Shown: positions 55,985 to 64,000 of the stretch, piece after piece
Layout of the letters: every line of letters starts with the position of its first letter
Numbering within the stretch: position 1 is the first letter of the stretch
DNA from: Gaiellasilicea sp963763755
Lineage (GTDB): Bacteria > Actinomycetota > Thermoleophilia > Gaiellales > Gaiellaceae
Direction of reading: 5' to 3'
Length of the DNA stretch: 64,000 nucleotides
NCBI GenBank assembly: GCA_963763755.1
Contig: CAVXQE010000002.1
Coordinates: 1-64,000, forward strand
The notes under the pieces: model-generated
What the model was told of the DNA's origin: nothing
Databases searched by the model: none
What the model saw: the letters and a program-made list of their open reading frames with translations, nothing else
Translations under genes and position numbers: made by a program

Positions 55985-57134
55985 GTGGCGCGGGTAGCAG
56001 CCGCCGGGATCTCGTTCGACCTGACGCCGGAGCAGCGCGAGCTTCGCGAGCTCGCCCACGACTTCGCCGAACGGGAGCTGCGACCGATCGCGCGGGAGTG
56101 GGACGACCGCGAGGACTGCCCAGCCGAACTGTTGGGCAAGGCGGCGGCGCTGGGTCTGACCTCGCACGCGATTCCCGTCGAGTACGGAGGCGGCGGGGTC
56201 GCCGCTGTCACGTCCTCGCTGATCGCCGAGGAGCTGTCGTGGGGCTGCGCGGGTCTCTCGGCGCCGATCGGAGCGACGATGTTCCCGGTCCGGCCGCTGC
56301 TGCGGTCGGGAACGGCCGAGCAGAAGGAACGCTGGCTGACCCGGCTCGCGTCGGAGGAAGGCTGTCTCGCCGCGATCGCCTTCACCGAGCCGGGCGCCGG
56401 CTCCGACGTCGCCGCGATCCAGTCGACCGCGCGCCTCGACGGTGACGAGTACGTCCTGAGCGGCGAGAAGTGCTACGTCACGAACGGTGGCATCGCCGAG
56501 CTGACGATCGTCTTCGCAAAGCTCGACGGCGCGATCACCGCCTTCCTCGTCGAGGCGGGCGATCCCGGAGTCGTCGGCGGGGCGCAAGGAGCCGAAGCTC
56601 GGGCTGCGGGCGTCGTACACCGGCTCGATCCTGTTCGACGAAGCTCGCATCCCGGCGGACCGGCTGCTCGGCGAGGAAGGCGAGGGATTCGCGATCGCGA
56701 TGGACTTCTTCATGCACTCGCGGCCGCAGGTTGCCGCCTCTGCGCTCGGGATTGCGCGCGCCGCCTTCGAGTACGCGACGGAGTACGCGAACGAGCGGCG
56801 GGCGTTCGGCAAGCCGCTGATCGCGAAGCAGGGCGTGTCGTTCAAGCTCGCCGACATGGCGATGCAGGTCGAGGCGGCGCGCCTGCTCGTGTGGCGTGCG
56901 GCGGCGGCTCTGGATGCAGGCGAGGACGCCGGCCTGCTCGGCTCCTACGCGAAGGCCTTCGCAGCCGACGCGGCGATGAGCATCACGACCGACGCGGTTC
57001 AGGTCCTCGGCGGCGCCGGGATCATGCGCGACCACCCAGTCGAGAAGTGGCTGCGCGACGCGAAGGTCCTCCAGATCGTCGAGGGCACGTCCGAGATCCA
57101 GCGGCACGTGATCGTCCAGTACCTGCGTCGCTGA
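55985..57134 (+). CDS. Acyl-CoA dehydrogenase (one frameshift)
   Basis: Second stand-alone acyl-CoA dehydrogenase, about 383 residues. N-terminal half (ISFDLTPEQRELRELAHDFA; AIAFTEPGAGSDVAAIQST; GEKCYVTNGG) and C-terminal half (FKLADMAMQVEAARLLVWRA; AMSITTDAVQVLGGAGIM; VEGTSEIQRHVIVQYL) are in different frames. A surplus G near 56580 explains it: corrected sequence reads RKEPKLGLRASYTGSILFDE. The catalytic Glu is in VEGTSE. GTG start with GGAG 10 nt upstream. Confidence 0.9.
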
Positions 57135-57199
57135 GGCGCCGCTCGTTCACCAAAACTAGACCTGGGCCGGCCAGTACCGCGGCTACACTGACGGACTTC

Positions 57200-59067
57200 G
57201 TGGGGGTGGATTCGACATTCGTTCGCGCCGGTTCGGCGCCTGGGCAGCGTTCAGCAGGGCTGATCGCGCGTTGGATCCTGGTCTCGATCGCGCTCCTCGC
57301 GGTCGTGATCGCGCTCGTCGGGCTCGCGTTCGCCGGTTCGACAGCTCGGCTCGCCGACGGTGTCGCGATCGCCGGCGTCGACGTGGGCGGGTTGACGCCG
57401 AAGCAGGCGCGGACGCTTCTCGAGCGCCGCTTCGACCAGGTCTCACACGTGCCCGTCGTGTTCACCGCCGGAGGCAAGAGCTATCCGATCAAGGCGACGA
57501 CGCTCGGCGTCGAGGCCGACTGGGCGTCGGCAATCCAGTCGGCCGCCCGCGAGGGCCAGGGCTTCGGGCCCGTCCGCGGCTTCCGCCGCCTGCAGGCGCG
57601 CTTCTTCGGCGCCGAGGTCATGCCGCCGGTCCAGGCCTACGCAGCTGCCCTGGACTACAAGCTCGCGGGTCTGGCCCGCGCGATCGATCAGAGCCACGTC
57701 GAGGCGAAGCTCGTCCGGCGCGGGCTCACGATCGAGCTCGTGCCCGGCCGGGCTGGACTGCAGCTCGACCGGAAGGCCGCGCAGGGCAGGATCGTCCGCG
57801 CCCTGGCCCGGCTCGAGCGCGGCGACACGGTTGCGCTTCCCGTCCGGATCGATCCGGTCGAGGTCGATGCCGCCGATCTGGCTCCTGCTGCCCGCCAGGC
57901 GCGGCTCGCGCTCTCGGCCCCCGTGCGGCTCGAGTACTCCGGCGTGCGCTGGAAGCTGCCCCGGTGGCGCGTCGCCGAGCTCCTCTCCCTTCCCGTCGCC
58001 GGCAAGACCGAGCTGGCGATCGCCGGCGCGGGAGCCGAGGCCTGGTTCACGAAGCTGCGCAAGACCGTCGAGCATGCGCCGGTCGACGCGCGCTTCGAGG
58101 TCACGTCCGGCGGCGAGATCCGGATCCTCCCGGACAAGTCTGGCCTCGGCATCGATGTGCCCGCGACCGCCAAGGCGCTCCTCGCGGCGGCGATCTCGCC
58201 GACGACTCGCACCGCCCAGCTCTCTGTCCGCACCACGGTCGCCGACCGCACCGCAGCCGAGGCGCAGGCCATGGGGATCACCGGCGTCGTCGGGAGCTAC
58301 TACACGACCTACGGCGGCATCGCGAGCCGCCTGCACAACGTCGCCCTGGTCGCGGAGCTGATCGACGGCACGCTGGTCGGGCCGGGCAAGACGTTCTCCT
58401 TCAACGGCACGACGGGCGAGCGGACGGCCGCGAAGGGCTTCCAGGAGGCGCCCGTGATCATCAACGGCGAGCTCCAGACCGGCCTCGGCGGCGGCATCTG
58501 CCAGGTCTCGACGACCGTCTTCAACGCGGCCTACGAGGCCGGGCTCCAGATCGACGAGCGCACGAACCACGCCCTCTACATCTCGCACTATCCGCTCGGG
58601 CGCGACGCGACGGTCAACTACCCGATCTCGATCTCAAGTTCACGAACGACACCGACAACTGGCTGCTCGTGCGCACGTTCGTCGGCTCCGGCTCGCTCAC
58701 CGTGAACCTCTACGGAACGCCTCAGAACCGGCGGGTCGAGTCGACCGGGGAGCCCCTCCGCGTCGTCGGCGCACCGCAGGTGAAGCGCGTTCCCGATCCG
58801 ACGCTGCTGAAGGGTGAGAGCGAGGTGCTCGAGTACGGCGAGCCGGCGCGCGCGACGAGCGTCAGCCGGAAGGTGCTACTCCGCCAGCGGCACGCTGCTG
58901 CACGAGGACACCTGGTACTCGCAGTACCGGTCCGAGCCGAGGGTGCTCCGCGTGGGGACGAAGCCAAAGCCGAAGCCGAAGAAGAAGCCGCCGAAGGTCG
59001 ACCCGCTCCTCCCCCCGAAGTGGACGGCGTCCCGAGCGCTCCGCCGGCGTCTACGCCTCAGCCCTAG
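57200..59067 (+). CDS. VanW-family cell-envelope protein (several frameshifts near the 3' end)
   Basis: Membrane-anchored extracytoplasmic protein of about 620 residues. A transmembrane helix (WILVSIALLAVVIALVGLAF, about residues 23-45) precedes two putative peptidoglycan-binding repeats (VAIAGVDVGGLTPKQARTLL and a second around residues 180-330), then the VanW domain (NVALVAELIDGTLVGPGKTF; GLGGGICQVSTTVFNAAYEA), then a G5-like unit (SVSRKVYSASGTLLHEDTWY) and a Lys/Pro tail. VanW proteins occur with vancomycin-resistance and sporulation genes; the role is unknown. Frames change near 58630 and 58880 and once more in the tail near 59000, so the C-terminus is tentative. GTG 57200 follows TACACT (57184-57189) by 10 nt. 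Confidence 0.85.
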
Positions 59068-59461
59068 CGATCACCTCGGCGAACCAGGCGGGCACCCGGG
59101 TCGGCAGGCGCGTGGTCGCGTCGACGATCGCATGCGAGGTGTGGCCGTCGGCAACGAGCGTGCCTTCTCGTTCGATCGCGTACTCGTAGCGGAACCGCGC
59201 TCCGCGCAGGTCGACACACCGTGTCCAGACGGTCAGACGCTCGTCGAAATGCGCCGCGCGGTGATACCGGACCTGCACTTCGGTCGTCAGTGCTTCGATC
59301 CCGTGCGCCTGGATCCCCCGGTAGCCGCCGGCGAACTCCGTCAGGTACGCAACGCGGGCGACCTCGAGCCAGACCACGAACGACGCGTGGTGCGCGATCC
59401 CCTGCGCGTCCGTCTCGGCGAAGCGGACGACCACGTCGGTCGAGAAGTTGTAGCCGTCCAC
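59051..59461 (-). CDS. Hot-dog fold acyl-CoA thioesterase (YbgC/4HBT type)
   Basis: A 136-residue thioesterase with the catalytic Asp region RFAETDAQGIAHHASFVVWL, then LTTEVQVRYHRAAHFDERL and ADGHTSHAIVDATTRLPTRV. In this family the loop DxxGxxxH/Y activates water or forms the active site with a neighbouring subunit. It hydrolyses acyl-CoAs; chain length unknown. Its 3' end overlaps the VanW gene by 17 bp, and it is divergent from the sirtuin with a 23-bp gap. Confidence 0.88.
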   Translation of the reverse strand: MDGYNFSTDVVVRFAETDAQGIAHHASFVVWLEVARVAYLTEFAGGYRGIQAHGIEALTTEVQVRYHRAAHFDERLTVWTRCVDLRGARFRYEYAIEREGTLVADGHTSHAIVDATTRLPTRVPAWFAEVIARAEA

Positions 59462-59484
59462 GCTGCCAAGCCTACGATGGCGAC
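59462..59484. promoter_or_regulatory. 23-bp divergent promoter, thioesterase / sirtuin
   Basis: TACGAT (59473-59478) lies 6 nt before the sirtuin GTG; TAGGCT (59475-59470, - strand) lies 7-8 nt before the thioesterase GTG. The hexamers overlap. Confidence 0.5.
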
Positions 59485-60211
59485 GTGACCGCAGTGCGGC
59501 TGGCCGACCTGATCCGGGCTCACCAGCCCTGCGTCGTGCTCACCGGCGCCGGCATCAGCACGGAGAGCGGCATCCCCGACTTCCGGTCGGCAGGTGGCAT
59601 CTGGGCGCAGTACGACCCGCTCGAAGTCGCGAGCATCGACGGCTTTCGCCGGGATCCCGAGCGGGTGTGGGAGTTCTACGAGCGACGCCTCGCCGTCCTC
59701 GCGGACGCTGCGCCGAACGACGGCCACCATGCGCTGGCGCGGCTCGAACGACTCGGGCTCATCGAGGCGGTGATCACCCAGAACGTCGACGGCCTGCACC
59801 AGGCTGCGGGCTCACGGGAGGTCGTCGAGGTGCATGGATCGATCCGGAGTGCGGTTTGCCTGGGATGCGGCGCGCCGACCGCGTTCGAGCGGGTGCTCGA
59901 GCTGCTGCCCCTACCCGTCTGCGAGTGTGGCGAGATCCTGAAGCCCGGTGTCGTGATGTTCGGCGAGCTGCTGCCCGTGGCGACGCTCGAGCGGGCGAGG
60001 GAGCTGTGCGCGGCCGCCCGGCTGCTGGTCGTCGTCGGCTCCTCGCTCGAGGTTCATCCCGTCGCGGCTCTTCCCGACGAGACGCTGAGCTCCGGCGGTG
60101 TGGTGGCGATCGTCAATCGCGACCCGACGCCTCTCGACGATCGCGCCGAGCCTGCGGCTCGACGGCAGCGCGGGCGCCGTGCTGCGCGAGACGGTGTCGT
60201 TCCTGGAATAG
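59485..60211 (+). CDS. Sir2-family NAD-dependent protein deacylase (one frameshift)
   Basis: A sirtuin that removes acetyl or other acyl groups from lysines, using NAD. GAGISTESGIPDFRSAGGIW, TQNVDGLHQAAG with the catalytic region HGSIRS, two zinc Cys pairs (CLGCG and CECG), GSSLEVHPVAALP and IVNRDPTPLD are intact. Near 60145 a one-base shift is needed to read the normal end LRLDGSAGAVLRETVSFLE, which stops at 60211. About 241 residues. Substrates may include acyl-CoA synthetases, common sirtuin targets in bacteria, but this is inference. Confidence 0.92.
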
Positions 60212-60216
60212 GTGAA

Positions 60217-60239
60217 CTCCCCGGCCGCCGGCCGGGGAG
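60217..60239. terminator. Bidirectional terminator hairpin after the sirtuin gene
   Basis: Perfect 10-bp stem CTCCCCGGCC / GGCCGGGGAG with a GCC loop, between the sirtuin stop (60211) and the stop of the small - strand gene (60256). Confidence 0.7.
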
Positions 60240-60255
60240 GAAGCGACTCCGCGAG

Positions 60256-60423
60256 CTACGCGGCCGCGCGACGCACGGTCCGCTCGTCGAGAACCCGCTT
60301 GCAGTCGCTGCAGACCTTCTGCTCGACCTCGTACGGGATCCCGGCGTGCTGGCGCAGTGCGTGGGCGATCACGGACTTGTGCTCGTGAACCTGGCGTGCT
60401 CGTCTGCCGAAGTGCTTTGTCAT
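60256..60423 (-). CDS. Small basic CxxC protein, 55 residues
   Basis: Not recognised. ATG 60423, with GAGAG/GAG just upstream, begins TKHFGRRARQVHEHKSVIAH, then ALRQHAGIPYEVEQKVCSDC and KRVLDERTVRRAAA. It has many Arg/His and a single CxxC (CSDC), so it could bind zinc as a dimer or with a His pair, like a minimal zinc ribbon. It ends 17 bp from a shared terminator, and the region upstream is unusually AT-rich for this window. I infer a nucleic-acid- or ribosome-associated small protein; function unknown. Confidence 0.7.
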   Translation of the reverse strand: MTKHFGRRARQVHEHKSVIAHALRQHAGIPYEVEQKVCSDCKRVLDERTVRRAAA

Positions 60424-60645
60424 CTCACTCTCACGGTAGCCGTCGATGTGTCCAAAACATGCGCAGAAAGGGTGAAGAAAAAGTCAACATTTCGATACCG
60501 GGTGCGCATTGATGCTGTTCATACTCGGTGCGTCGGCTGTTGCAGCTTCGGATGGCGCCGCACCGATCCTGCAAGCTCTGACGTCAATCGCCACGAAAAG
60601 ACAGTTCGTCGTTACGTTCGGCGCGGCAGGGGGTACCATCGCGCC
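60424..60645. promoter_or_regulatory. 222-bp AT-richer divergent intergenic region
   Basis: The region between the small CxxC gene and the Lys-rich coiled-coil gene holds no convincing reading frame. Two possible elements: TTGACT on the - strand near 60485-60490 (a -35-like sequence with no clear -10 at standard spacing), and TACCAT (60634-60639) 6 nt before the + strand ATG at 60646. Confidence 0.35.
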
Positions 60646-60933
60646 ATGGCCAAGACACAGCAGAAGGACCTCCTCACGCGGTTCCAGGATCTCGGAGCCG
60701 AAGCGCTGCACAAGCTCGCGGACGTGCCCGGTGGCTCGAAGTTCGTCGAACTGGCAAACGACACCAAGACGCGGCTGGACGAGATGCAGAAGAAGCTGCG
60801 AGGGCTGGACGAGCTCGAGAAGCGTGTCGCGAAGCTCGAGAAGCAGCTGGCTCCGCAGTCGAAGAAGGCGCCGGCCCGGCGCAAGTCGACGACGGCGCGG
60901 AAGACGGCGCCGGCTCCGAAACCGCCCGCGTAG
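60646..60933 (+). CDS. Small coiled-coil protein with basic C-terminal tail
   Basis: A 95-residue protein. Residues 1-70 form amphipathic helices with a clear coiled coil (TRLDEMQKKLRGLDELEKRV, AKLEKQLAPQ); residues 71-95 are a Lys/Arg/Pro/Ala tail (KKAPARRKSTTARKTAPAPK) of the type seen in histone-like or phasin-like actinobacterial proteins. It could coat DNA or polymer granules; no polyhydroxyalkanoate genes are nearby. The start is leaderless (TACCAT-6-ATG). The stop lies inside a hairpin shared with the next gene. Confidence 0.75.
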   Translation: MAKTQQKDLLTRFQDLGAEALHKLADVPGGSKFVELANDTKTRLDEMQKKLRGLDELEKRVAKLEKQLAPQSKKAPARRKSTTARKTAPAPKPPA

Positions 60934-60950
60934 CAGGGACCGCTACGCGG
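60926..60950. terminator. Hairpin holding both convergent stop codons
   Basis: CCGCGTAGC / GCTACGCGG, a perfect 9-bp stem with a 7-base loop. The left arm contains the + strand TAG (60931-60933) and the right arm the - strand TAG (60945-60943). Confidence 0.6.
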
Positions 60951-61860
60951 CGATAGCCGGCACGCGCACGCGCAGCGCCCCGGGTACGACCTCGAACCGC
61001 GCAGGCGTGTTGCCCGGCTGCTCGCCGTCGAGCTCGACCGGCAGCGGCGCGTCGGCTTCGATCGTCACGACCTTCCCGCGTAGAAGCTCCGCCTTCGGGT
61101 GCGGCAGGTGGCGGCCGCGGTAGGTCTTCGGCAGCGTCACGAGCAGATCGCCCTTGGTCAGGTCGCCGATCGTGAGCACGTCGAAGAGGCCGTCGTCGGG
61201 CTCCGCTTCGGGGCAGATGATCATGCCGCCGCCGAAGGTGCGTCCGTTGGCGACGACGACGTCGTGCATCTGACCCACACGGCTCTCGTCGTCGACGGTC
61301 AGGCGGAGCTCCGAGTTCTGCCAGCGCGCGAACACGGCCAGCGTGGCCCAGAGGTAGGAGACCTTGCCGCCGAGCGCCTTCGTCGTGTCGTTCGCGCGCT
61401 GGGCGATGGCGCCGCTCATGCCCGCGCTCGCGACGTTGGCGAAGTAGGTCGAGGCCTCGTTTCCGTCCCAGGCGCGGTAGGTCGCGCGCCCGAGGTCGAT
61501 CGTTCGCGGCCGTCCGGTGAGCGCCACGTCGACGGCGCCGTCGAGCTTGTGCGGGATCTTGTACGTCCGGGCGAAGTCCCAGCCGGTGCCGCGCGGGATG
61601 ACGGCGATCTCGACGTCTTCGCGGCCGGCGATCCCGTTCGCGACTTCGTTCACCGACCCGTCACCGCCGACGACCACGAGCAACTTCGCGCCGTCGTCGG
61701 CAGCGTTGCGCGCGAGCTCGCCGAGCTGCCCCGGCCCTTGCGAGAAGAGCGTGTCGCCCTCGAGCCCGCGCGTCGCCGCGCGATGCGCCATCTCCGCCCA
61801 GCGCCGGCCCGTCGACCCGTTCGCCGACGCCGGGTTGACGAGGAAGACGGTGTCGCTAAT
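60943..61860 (-). CDS. Diacylglycerol kinase-family lipid kinase (start uncertain)
   Basis: DagK/LCB5 (NAD-kinase-like fold) lipid kinase of about 305 residues. GGDGSVNEVANGI, IPRGTGWDFARTYKIP, GMIICPEAEPDDGLFDVLTI and LPVELDGEQPG are signature segments. The N-terminal NPASANGSTGRRW lies upstream of the first usual start (ATG 61791) in the same frame and is needed for nucleotide binding. The nearest possible start is an ATT at 61860 overlapping the preceding gene's TAG; either that or an indel hides a normal start. It probably phosphorylates diacylglycerol or a related lipid at the membrane. Confidence 0.88.
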   Translation of the reverse strand: MSDTVFLVNPASANGSTGRRWAEMAHRAATRGLEGDTLFSQGPGQLGELARNAADDGAKLLVVVGGDGSVNEVANGIAGREDVEIAVIPRGTGWDFARTYKIPHKLDGAVDVALTGRPRTIDLGRATYRAWDGNEASTYFANVASAGMSGAIAQRANDTTKALGGKVSYLWATLAVFARWQNSELRLTVDDESRVGQMHDVVVANGRTFGGGMIICPEAEPDDGLFDVLTIGDLTKGDLLVTLPKTYRGRHLPHPKAELLRGKVVTIEADAPLPVELDGEQPGNTPARFEVVPGALRVRVPAIAA

Positions 61861-62569
61861 GACCGGCTGTCGCGGTGGCGAGGGCCACGCGCGTCATGCG
61901 GTCGACTGCAGCCTTCATCTCGTCGTCGGTGACGCGCTTGAACTCGCCCTCGACGATGATGTCGCTGACGATCAGGAGGCAGCCTGCCTCGACGCCCCGA
62001 AGCGCGCCGATGGTGAAGAGCGCGGCCGCCTCCATCTCGACGGCGAGCACGCCGCGCTTCGACCAGCGCTCGTACTGCCCGTCGTCGGGGTTGTAGAAGA
62101 GGTCGCTCGAGACGATCGAGCCGACGTGCATCTCCTGGCCCATCTCCTTGGCGGCGTGGACGGCGCCGTGGATCAGCTCCCAGCTGGCCGTCGGGCAGTG
62201 CGGCTCGTTGCCGACGAGGTGCATCGCCGTGGAGTCGGCCGGCACGGCGCTGAGAGCGACGATCATGTCGCCGAGCTTGTGGTGCGCCTGCAGTCCCCCG
62301 CAGGTGCCGACCCGCAGGAGCTTCTTGACGCCGAGCTGCACGAGCTCCTCGAAGACGATCGTCGCGCCTGGGCACCCCATCCCGGTGCCCTGCACGGAGA
62401 CCGGCTTTCCCTCCCACGTGCCGCTGTAGCCGAGCAGGCCGCGCTCGGAGTTGCGTTGCACGACGTCGTCGAAATAGGTCTCGGCGATGTACTTGGCCCG
62501 CAGCGGGTCACCGGGCAGCAGGCACGCTTCGGCGTAGTCGCCCGGTTCAGCTCTCACGTGGATCGGCAT
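61856..62569 (-). CDS. deoD: Purine-nucleoside phosphorylase, DeoD type
   Basis: Phosphorolyses purine (deoxy)nucleosides in salvage. The 237-residue hexameric-type enzyme has CLLPGDPLRAKYIAET, GTGMGCPGATIVFEEL, VGTCGGLQAHHKLGDM, SIVSSDLFYN and the base-binding VEMEAAALFTIGAL; the general-acid Asp is in IVSDIIVEGEF. ATG 62569 gives the classical start PIHVRAEPGDYAE. It overlaps the lipid kinase gene by a few bases, so the two are likely one operon. Confidence 0.95.
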   Translation of the reverse strand: MPIHVRAEPGDYAEACLLPGDPLRAKYIAETYFDDVVQRNSERGLLGYSGTWEGKPVSVQGTGMGCPGATIVFEELVQLGVKKLLRVGTCGGLQAHHKLGDMIVALSAVPADSTAMHLVGNEPHCPTASWELIHGAVHAAKEMGQEMHVGSIVSSDLFYNPDDGQYERWSKRGVLAVEMEAAALFTIGALRGVEAGCLLIVSDIIVEGEFKRVTDDEMKAAVDRMTRVALATATAGH

Positions 62570-62600
62570 CCGCGAGACCCTATACGTGAAGATCAGGAGC
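62570..62600. promoter_or_regulatory. Short divergent promoter, deoD / GNAT genes
   Basis: TAGGGT (62582-62577, - strand) lies 7 nt before the deoD ATG. TATACG (62581-62586) on the + strand would start transcription close to the ATG at 62601. The hexamers overlap. Confidence 0.45.
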
Positions 62601-63380
62601 ATGGTGCACATCGTCGATCCACCCCGGGAGCAGATCCTCGCGTACTGCGCCGAGGATCCGGTCGAGCGTGTCTTCCTCGAAGATGTCGCGCGCCGCGGCC
62701 TGGGCCGGTTCGCGGGAGTGGCCGAGGACGGCCGTCTCGTCTCGCTCTGCCACACCGGCGCGAACGTCGTCCCATCCGGCCGCGGCTGCGGTGTCTACGG
62801 CGACGTGACCGTGCGCGCCAGGGCACGGATGCTGATCGGCGAGCAGGGCGCGGTCTCCGAGCTCTGGGAGGCGGTTGCCGGCCGGCTCCCGCGTCCGCGC
62901 GAAGACCGGCCCGGCCAGCCCGTCTACACCGTCTCGGCGCCGCCCGAGCCGGGGGAGAGCGGGCTGCGAGCGGCCGCGATCGGGGACCTCGACCTGCTCG
63001 TCCCGGCCTGCGCGCGAGCGCACGAGACCGAGCTCGGAATCGATCCTCTGATCCGCGATGCAGACGGTTTTCGCTGGCGCACGCGAGCCCAGATCGAGGA
63101 GGGACGGTCGTGGATCTGGGAGCAGGACGGGGTGATCCTGTTCAAGGCGGAGGCATCGGCGTGGACGCCGGAGGCCGTTCAGCTGCAGCAGGTCTGGACC
63201 GATCCGGGTGTGCGCCGTGCCGGGAACGGGGAGCGCGGGCTTCGCGATCTCGTCCGGCTGCTGCTCGAGCAGGTGCCGCGCGTCTGCCTGTTCGTCCGGG
63301 CCGAGAACGAGGCCGCGATCGGTCTCTACGAGAAGATCGGGATGGAGCACGTGTTGAACTACCGCAGCGTGCTTCTGTGA
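62601..63380 (+). CDS. GNAT acetyltransferase with DUF4081-like N-terminal half
   Basis: A 259-residue two-part protein typical of actinobacteria: an N-terminal domain (VERVFLEDVARRGLGRFAGV, GVYGDVTVRARARMLIGEQG) and a C-terminal GNAT domain whose acetyl-CoA loop is TDPGVRRAGNGERGLRDLV and whose end is FVRAENEAAIGLYEKIGMEH. The acceptor is unknown. ATG 62601 fits the promoter better; GTG 62586 would add five residues. Its TGA overlaps the next gene's GTG. Confidence 0.88.
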   Translation: MVHIVDPPREQILAYCAEDPVERVFLEDVARRGLGRFAGVAEDGRLVSLCHTGANVVPSGRGCGVYGDVTVRARARMLIGEQGAVSELWEAVAGRLPRPREDRPGQPVYTVSAPPEPGESGLRAAAIGDLDLLVPACARAHETELGIDPLIRDADGFRWRTRAQIEEGRSWIWEQDGVILFKAEASAWTPEAVQLQQVWTDPGVRRAGNGERGLRDLVRLLLEQVPRVCLFVRAENEAAIGLYEKIGMEHVLNYRSVLL

Positions 63381-63967
63381 AGCAGCTCCTGCTCGCGCGA
63401 CACGGAGAGTCGGAGTACAGCGCGAAGCAGCTCGTCAACGGTGACCCCGGCGTCTCGTGTCCGCTGACCGAGAACGGACGGGAACAGGCTCGCGCGCTCG
63501 GCCGGGTCCTCGCGCAGGAACAGATCGACCTCTGCGCGGTCACCGAGTTCGAGCGGGTCCGCGAGACCGCTCAGCTGGCGCTCGCCGGGCGTGACACGCC
63601 GTTCATCGTCGTCCCCGAGCTGAACGACCCTCGCTACGGCGAGTTCGAAGGCGGCTCGCTCGCCGTCTATCTCGAGTGGATCGTCGGCCGAGGGCCGCTC
63701 GACGCTCCCCCGGGCGGTGAGCACCGCGGCGACATCGTGAGCCGCTACGCCGCCGGCTTCCACCGGCTGCTCGAGCGGCCGGAAGAAACGGTGCTGCTGG
63801 TCGCCCATTCGCTGCCGATCGCGTACCTGCGCAATGCCGCTGCAGGGAAGCCGCCGAGCAGCAAGATGGCCCAGGTCGACTACGCGACCGTCCTCCGGTT
63901 CGAGCGCGAGGACCTGGAACGGGCGCTCGGAGTGCTGGAGGCGTGGCTCGCGTCGCCCGCCTTCTAG
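63377..63967 (+). CDS. Histidine phosphatase / phosphoglycerate mutase-family protein
   Basis: A 196-residue histidine-phosphatase-superfamily protein. The phospho-acceptor His is in LARHGESEYSAKQLVNGDPG; the second half carries FERVRETAQLAL, the acid in LNDPRYGEFEGGS and the second His in VLLVAHSLPIAYLRN. These proteins dephosphorylate sugar phosphates, nucleotides or alpha-ribazole-phosphate; the target is not clear. Co-transcribed with the GNAT gene by a 4-bp GTGA overlap. Confidence 0.9.
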   Translation: MKQLLLARHGESEYSAKQLVNGDPGVSCPLTENGREQARALGRVLAQEQIDLCAVTEFERVRETAQLALAGRDTPFIVVPELNDPRYGEFEGGSLAVYLEWIVGRGPLDAPPGGEHRGDIVSRYAAGFHRLLERPEETVLLVAHSLPIAYLRNAAAGKPPSSKMAQVDYATVLRFEREDLERALGVLEAWLASPAF

Positions 63968-63982
63968 GGCAAACTGAGCGTC

Positions 63983-64000
63983 ATGCTGGACCGCGTCGAG
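63983..64000 (+). CDS. Start of a further gene, cut by the window edge
   Basis: ATG at 63983 reads M-L-D-R-V-E up to the edge, 16 bp after the previous stop. Such an N-terminus would suit a peptide chain release factor (MLDRLEE...-type), but six residues are not enough to identify it. Confidence 0.3.

Overview
The window is 64 kb of very GC-rich bacterial DNA. Its gene content and style point to an actinobacterium: GTG/TTG starts are frequent, many transcripts look leaderless, and a GNAT protein with an actinobacterial-type N-terminal half (DUF4081-like) is present. I would guess a deep lineage such as Thermoleophilia, but that placement is inference; no rRNA is present to test it.

Positions 1-24000 are the core translation and transcription block. 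The 3' part of rpoC is followed by a convergent GGDEF gene. From a good promoter at 3598-3626 a nearly unbroken run follows: rpsL-rpsG-fusA-tuf, the S10 and spc clusters (rpsJ to rplO), secY-adk-map-infA-rpmJ, and rpsM-rpsK-rpsD-rpoA-rplQ. Most junctions are 1-4 bp stop/start overlaps. Five ribosomal proteins carry unusual low-complexity tails: S17 (about 200 residues at the N-terminus), S3, L22, S5 and L15.

Positions 24000-42000 are mixed housekeeping and envelope genes: an F420-type LLM oxidoreductase, a VOC protein, an NfeD-like protein, a cytochrome P450, truA, HAD phosphatases, ligA and a PBP4-type carboxypeptidase. A response regulator, a divergent pair of secreted coiled-coil cell-wall proteins (3D domain and NlpC/P60), a long-chain acyl-CoA synthetase and Ku follow. 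Then come a small HTH protein behind a possible attenuator, an alpha/beta hydrolase, a Nif3 protein, tRNA-Pro(CGG) and a thioredoxin-reductase-like flavoprotein that lacks the CxxC.

Positions 42000-64000 are rich in acyl-CoA metabolism: an AMACR-like CoA-transferase, glutaryl-CoA dehydrogenase, two further acyl-CoA dehydrogenases, a PaaK-like ligase, an SDR and a thioesterase, with two TetR regulators whose operators can be read in the sequence. Interleaved are a secreted lysyl-oxidase-like protein, a broken GH3 hexosaminidase, an amidase, a VanW protein, a sirtuin, a lipid kinase, a purine nucleoside phosphorylase, a GNAT and a phosphoglycerate-mutase-like protein.

Two global features matter. 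First, around twenty genes, including essential single-copy ones (rpsE, rplO, adk, ligA), are split by single-base frameshifts; this looks like assembly indels rather than biology. Second, ten divergent gene pairs are separated by only about 16-36 bp, with overlapping -10 hexamers and start codons 6-9 nt downstream on most sides, a compact bidirectional leaderless promoter layout. I found no CRISPR array, insertion sequence or prophage.
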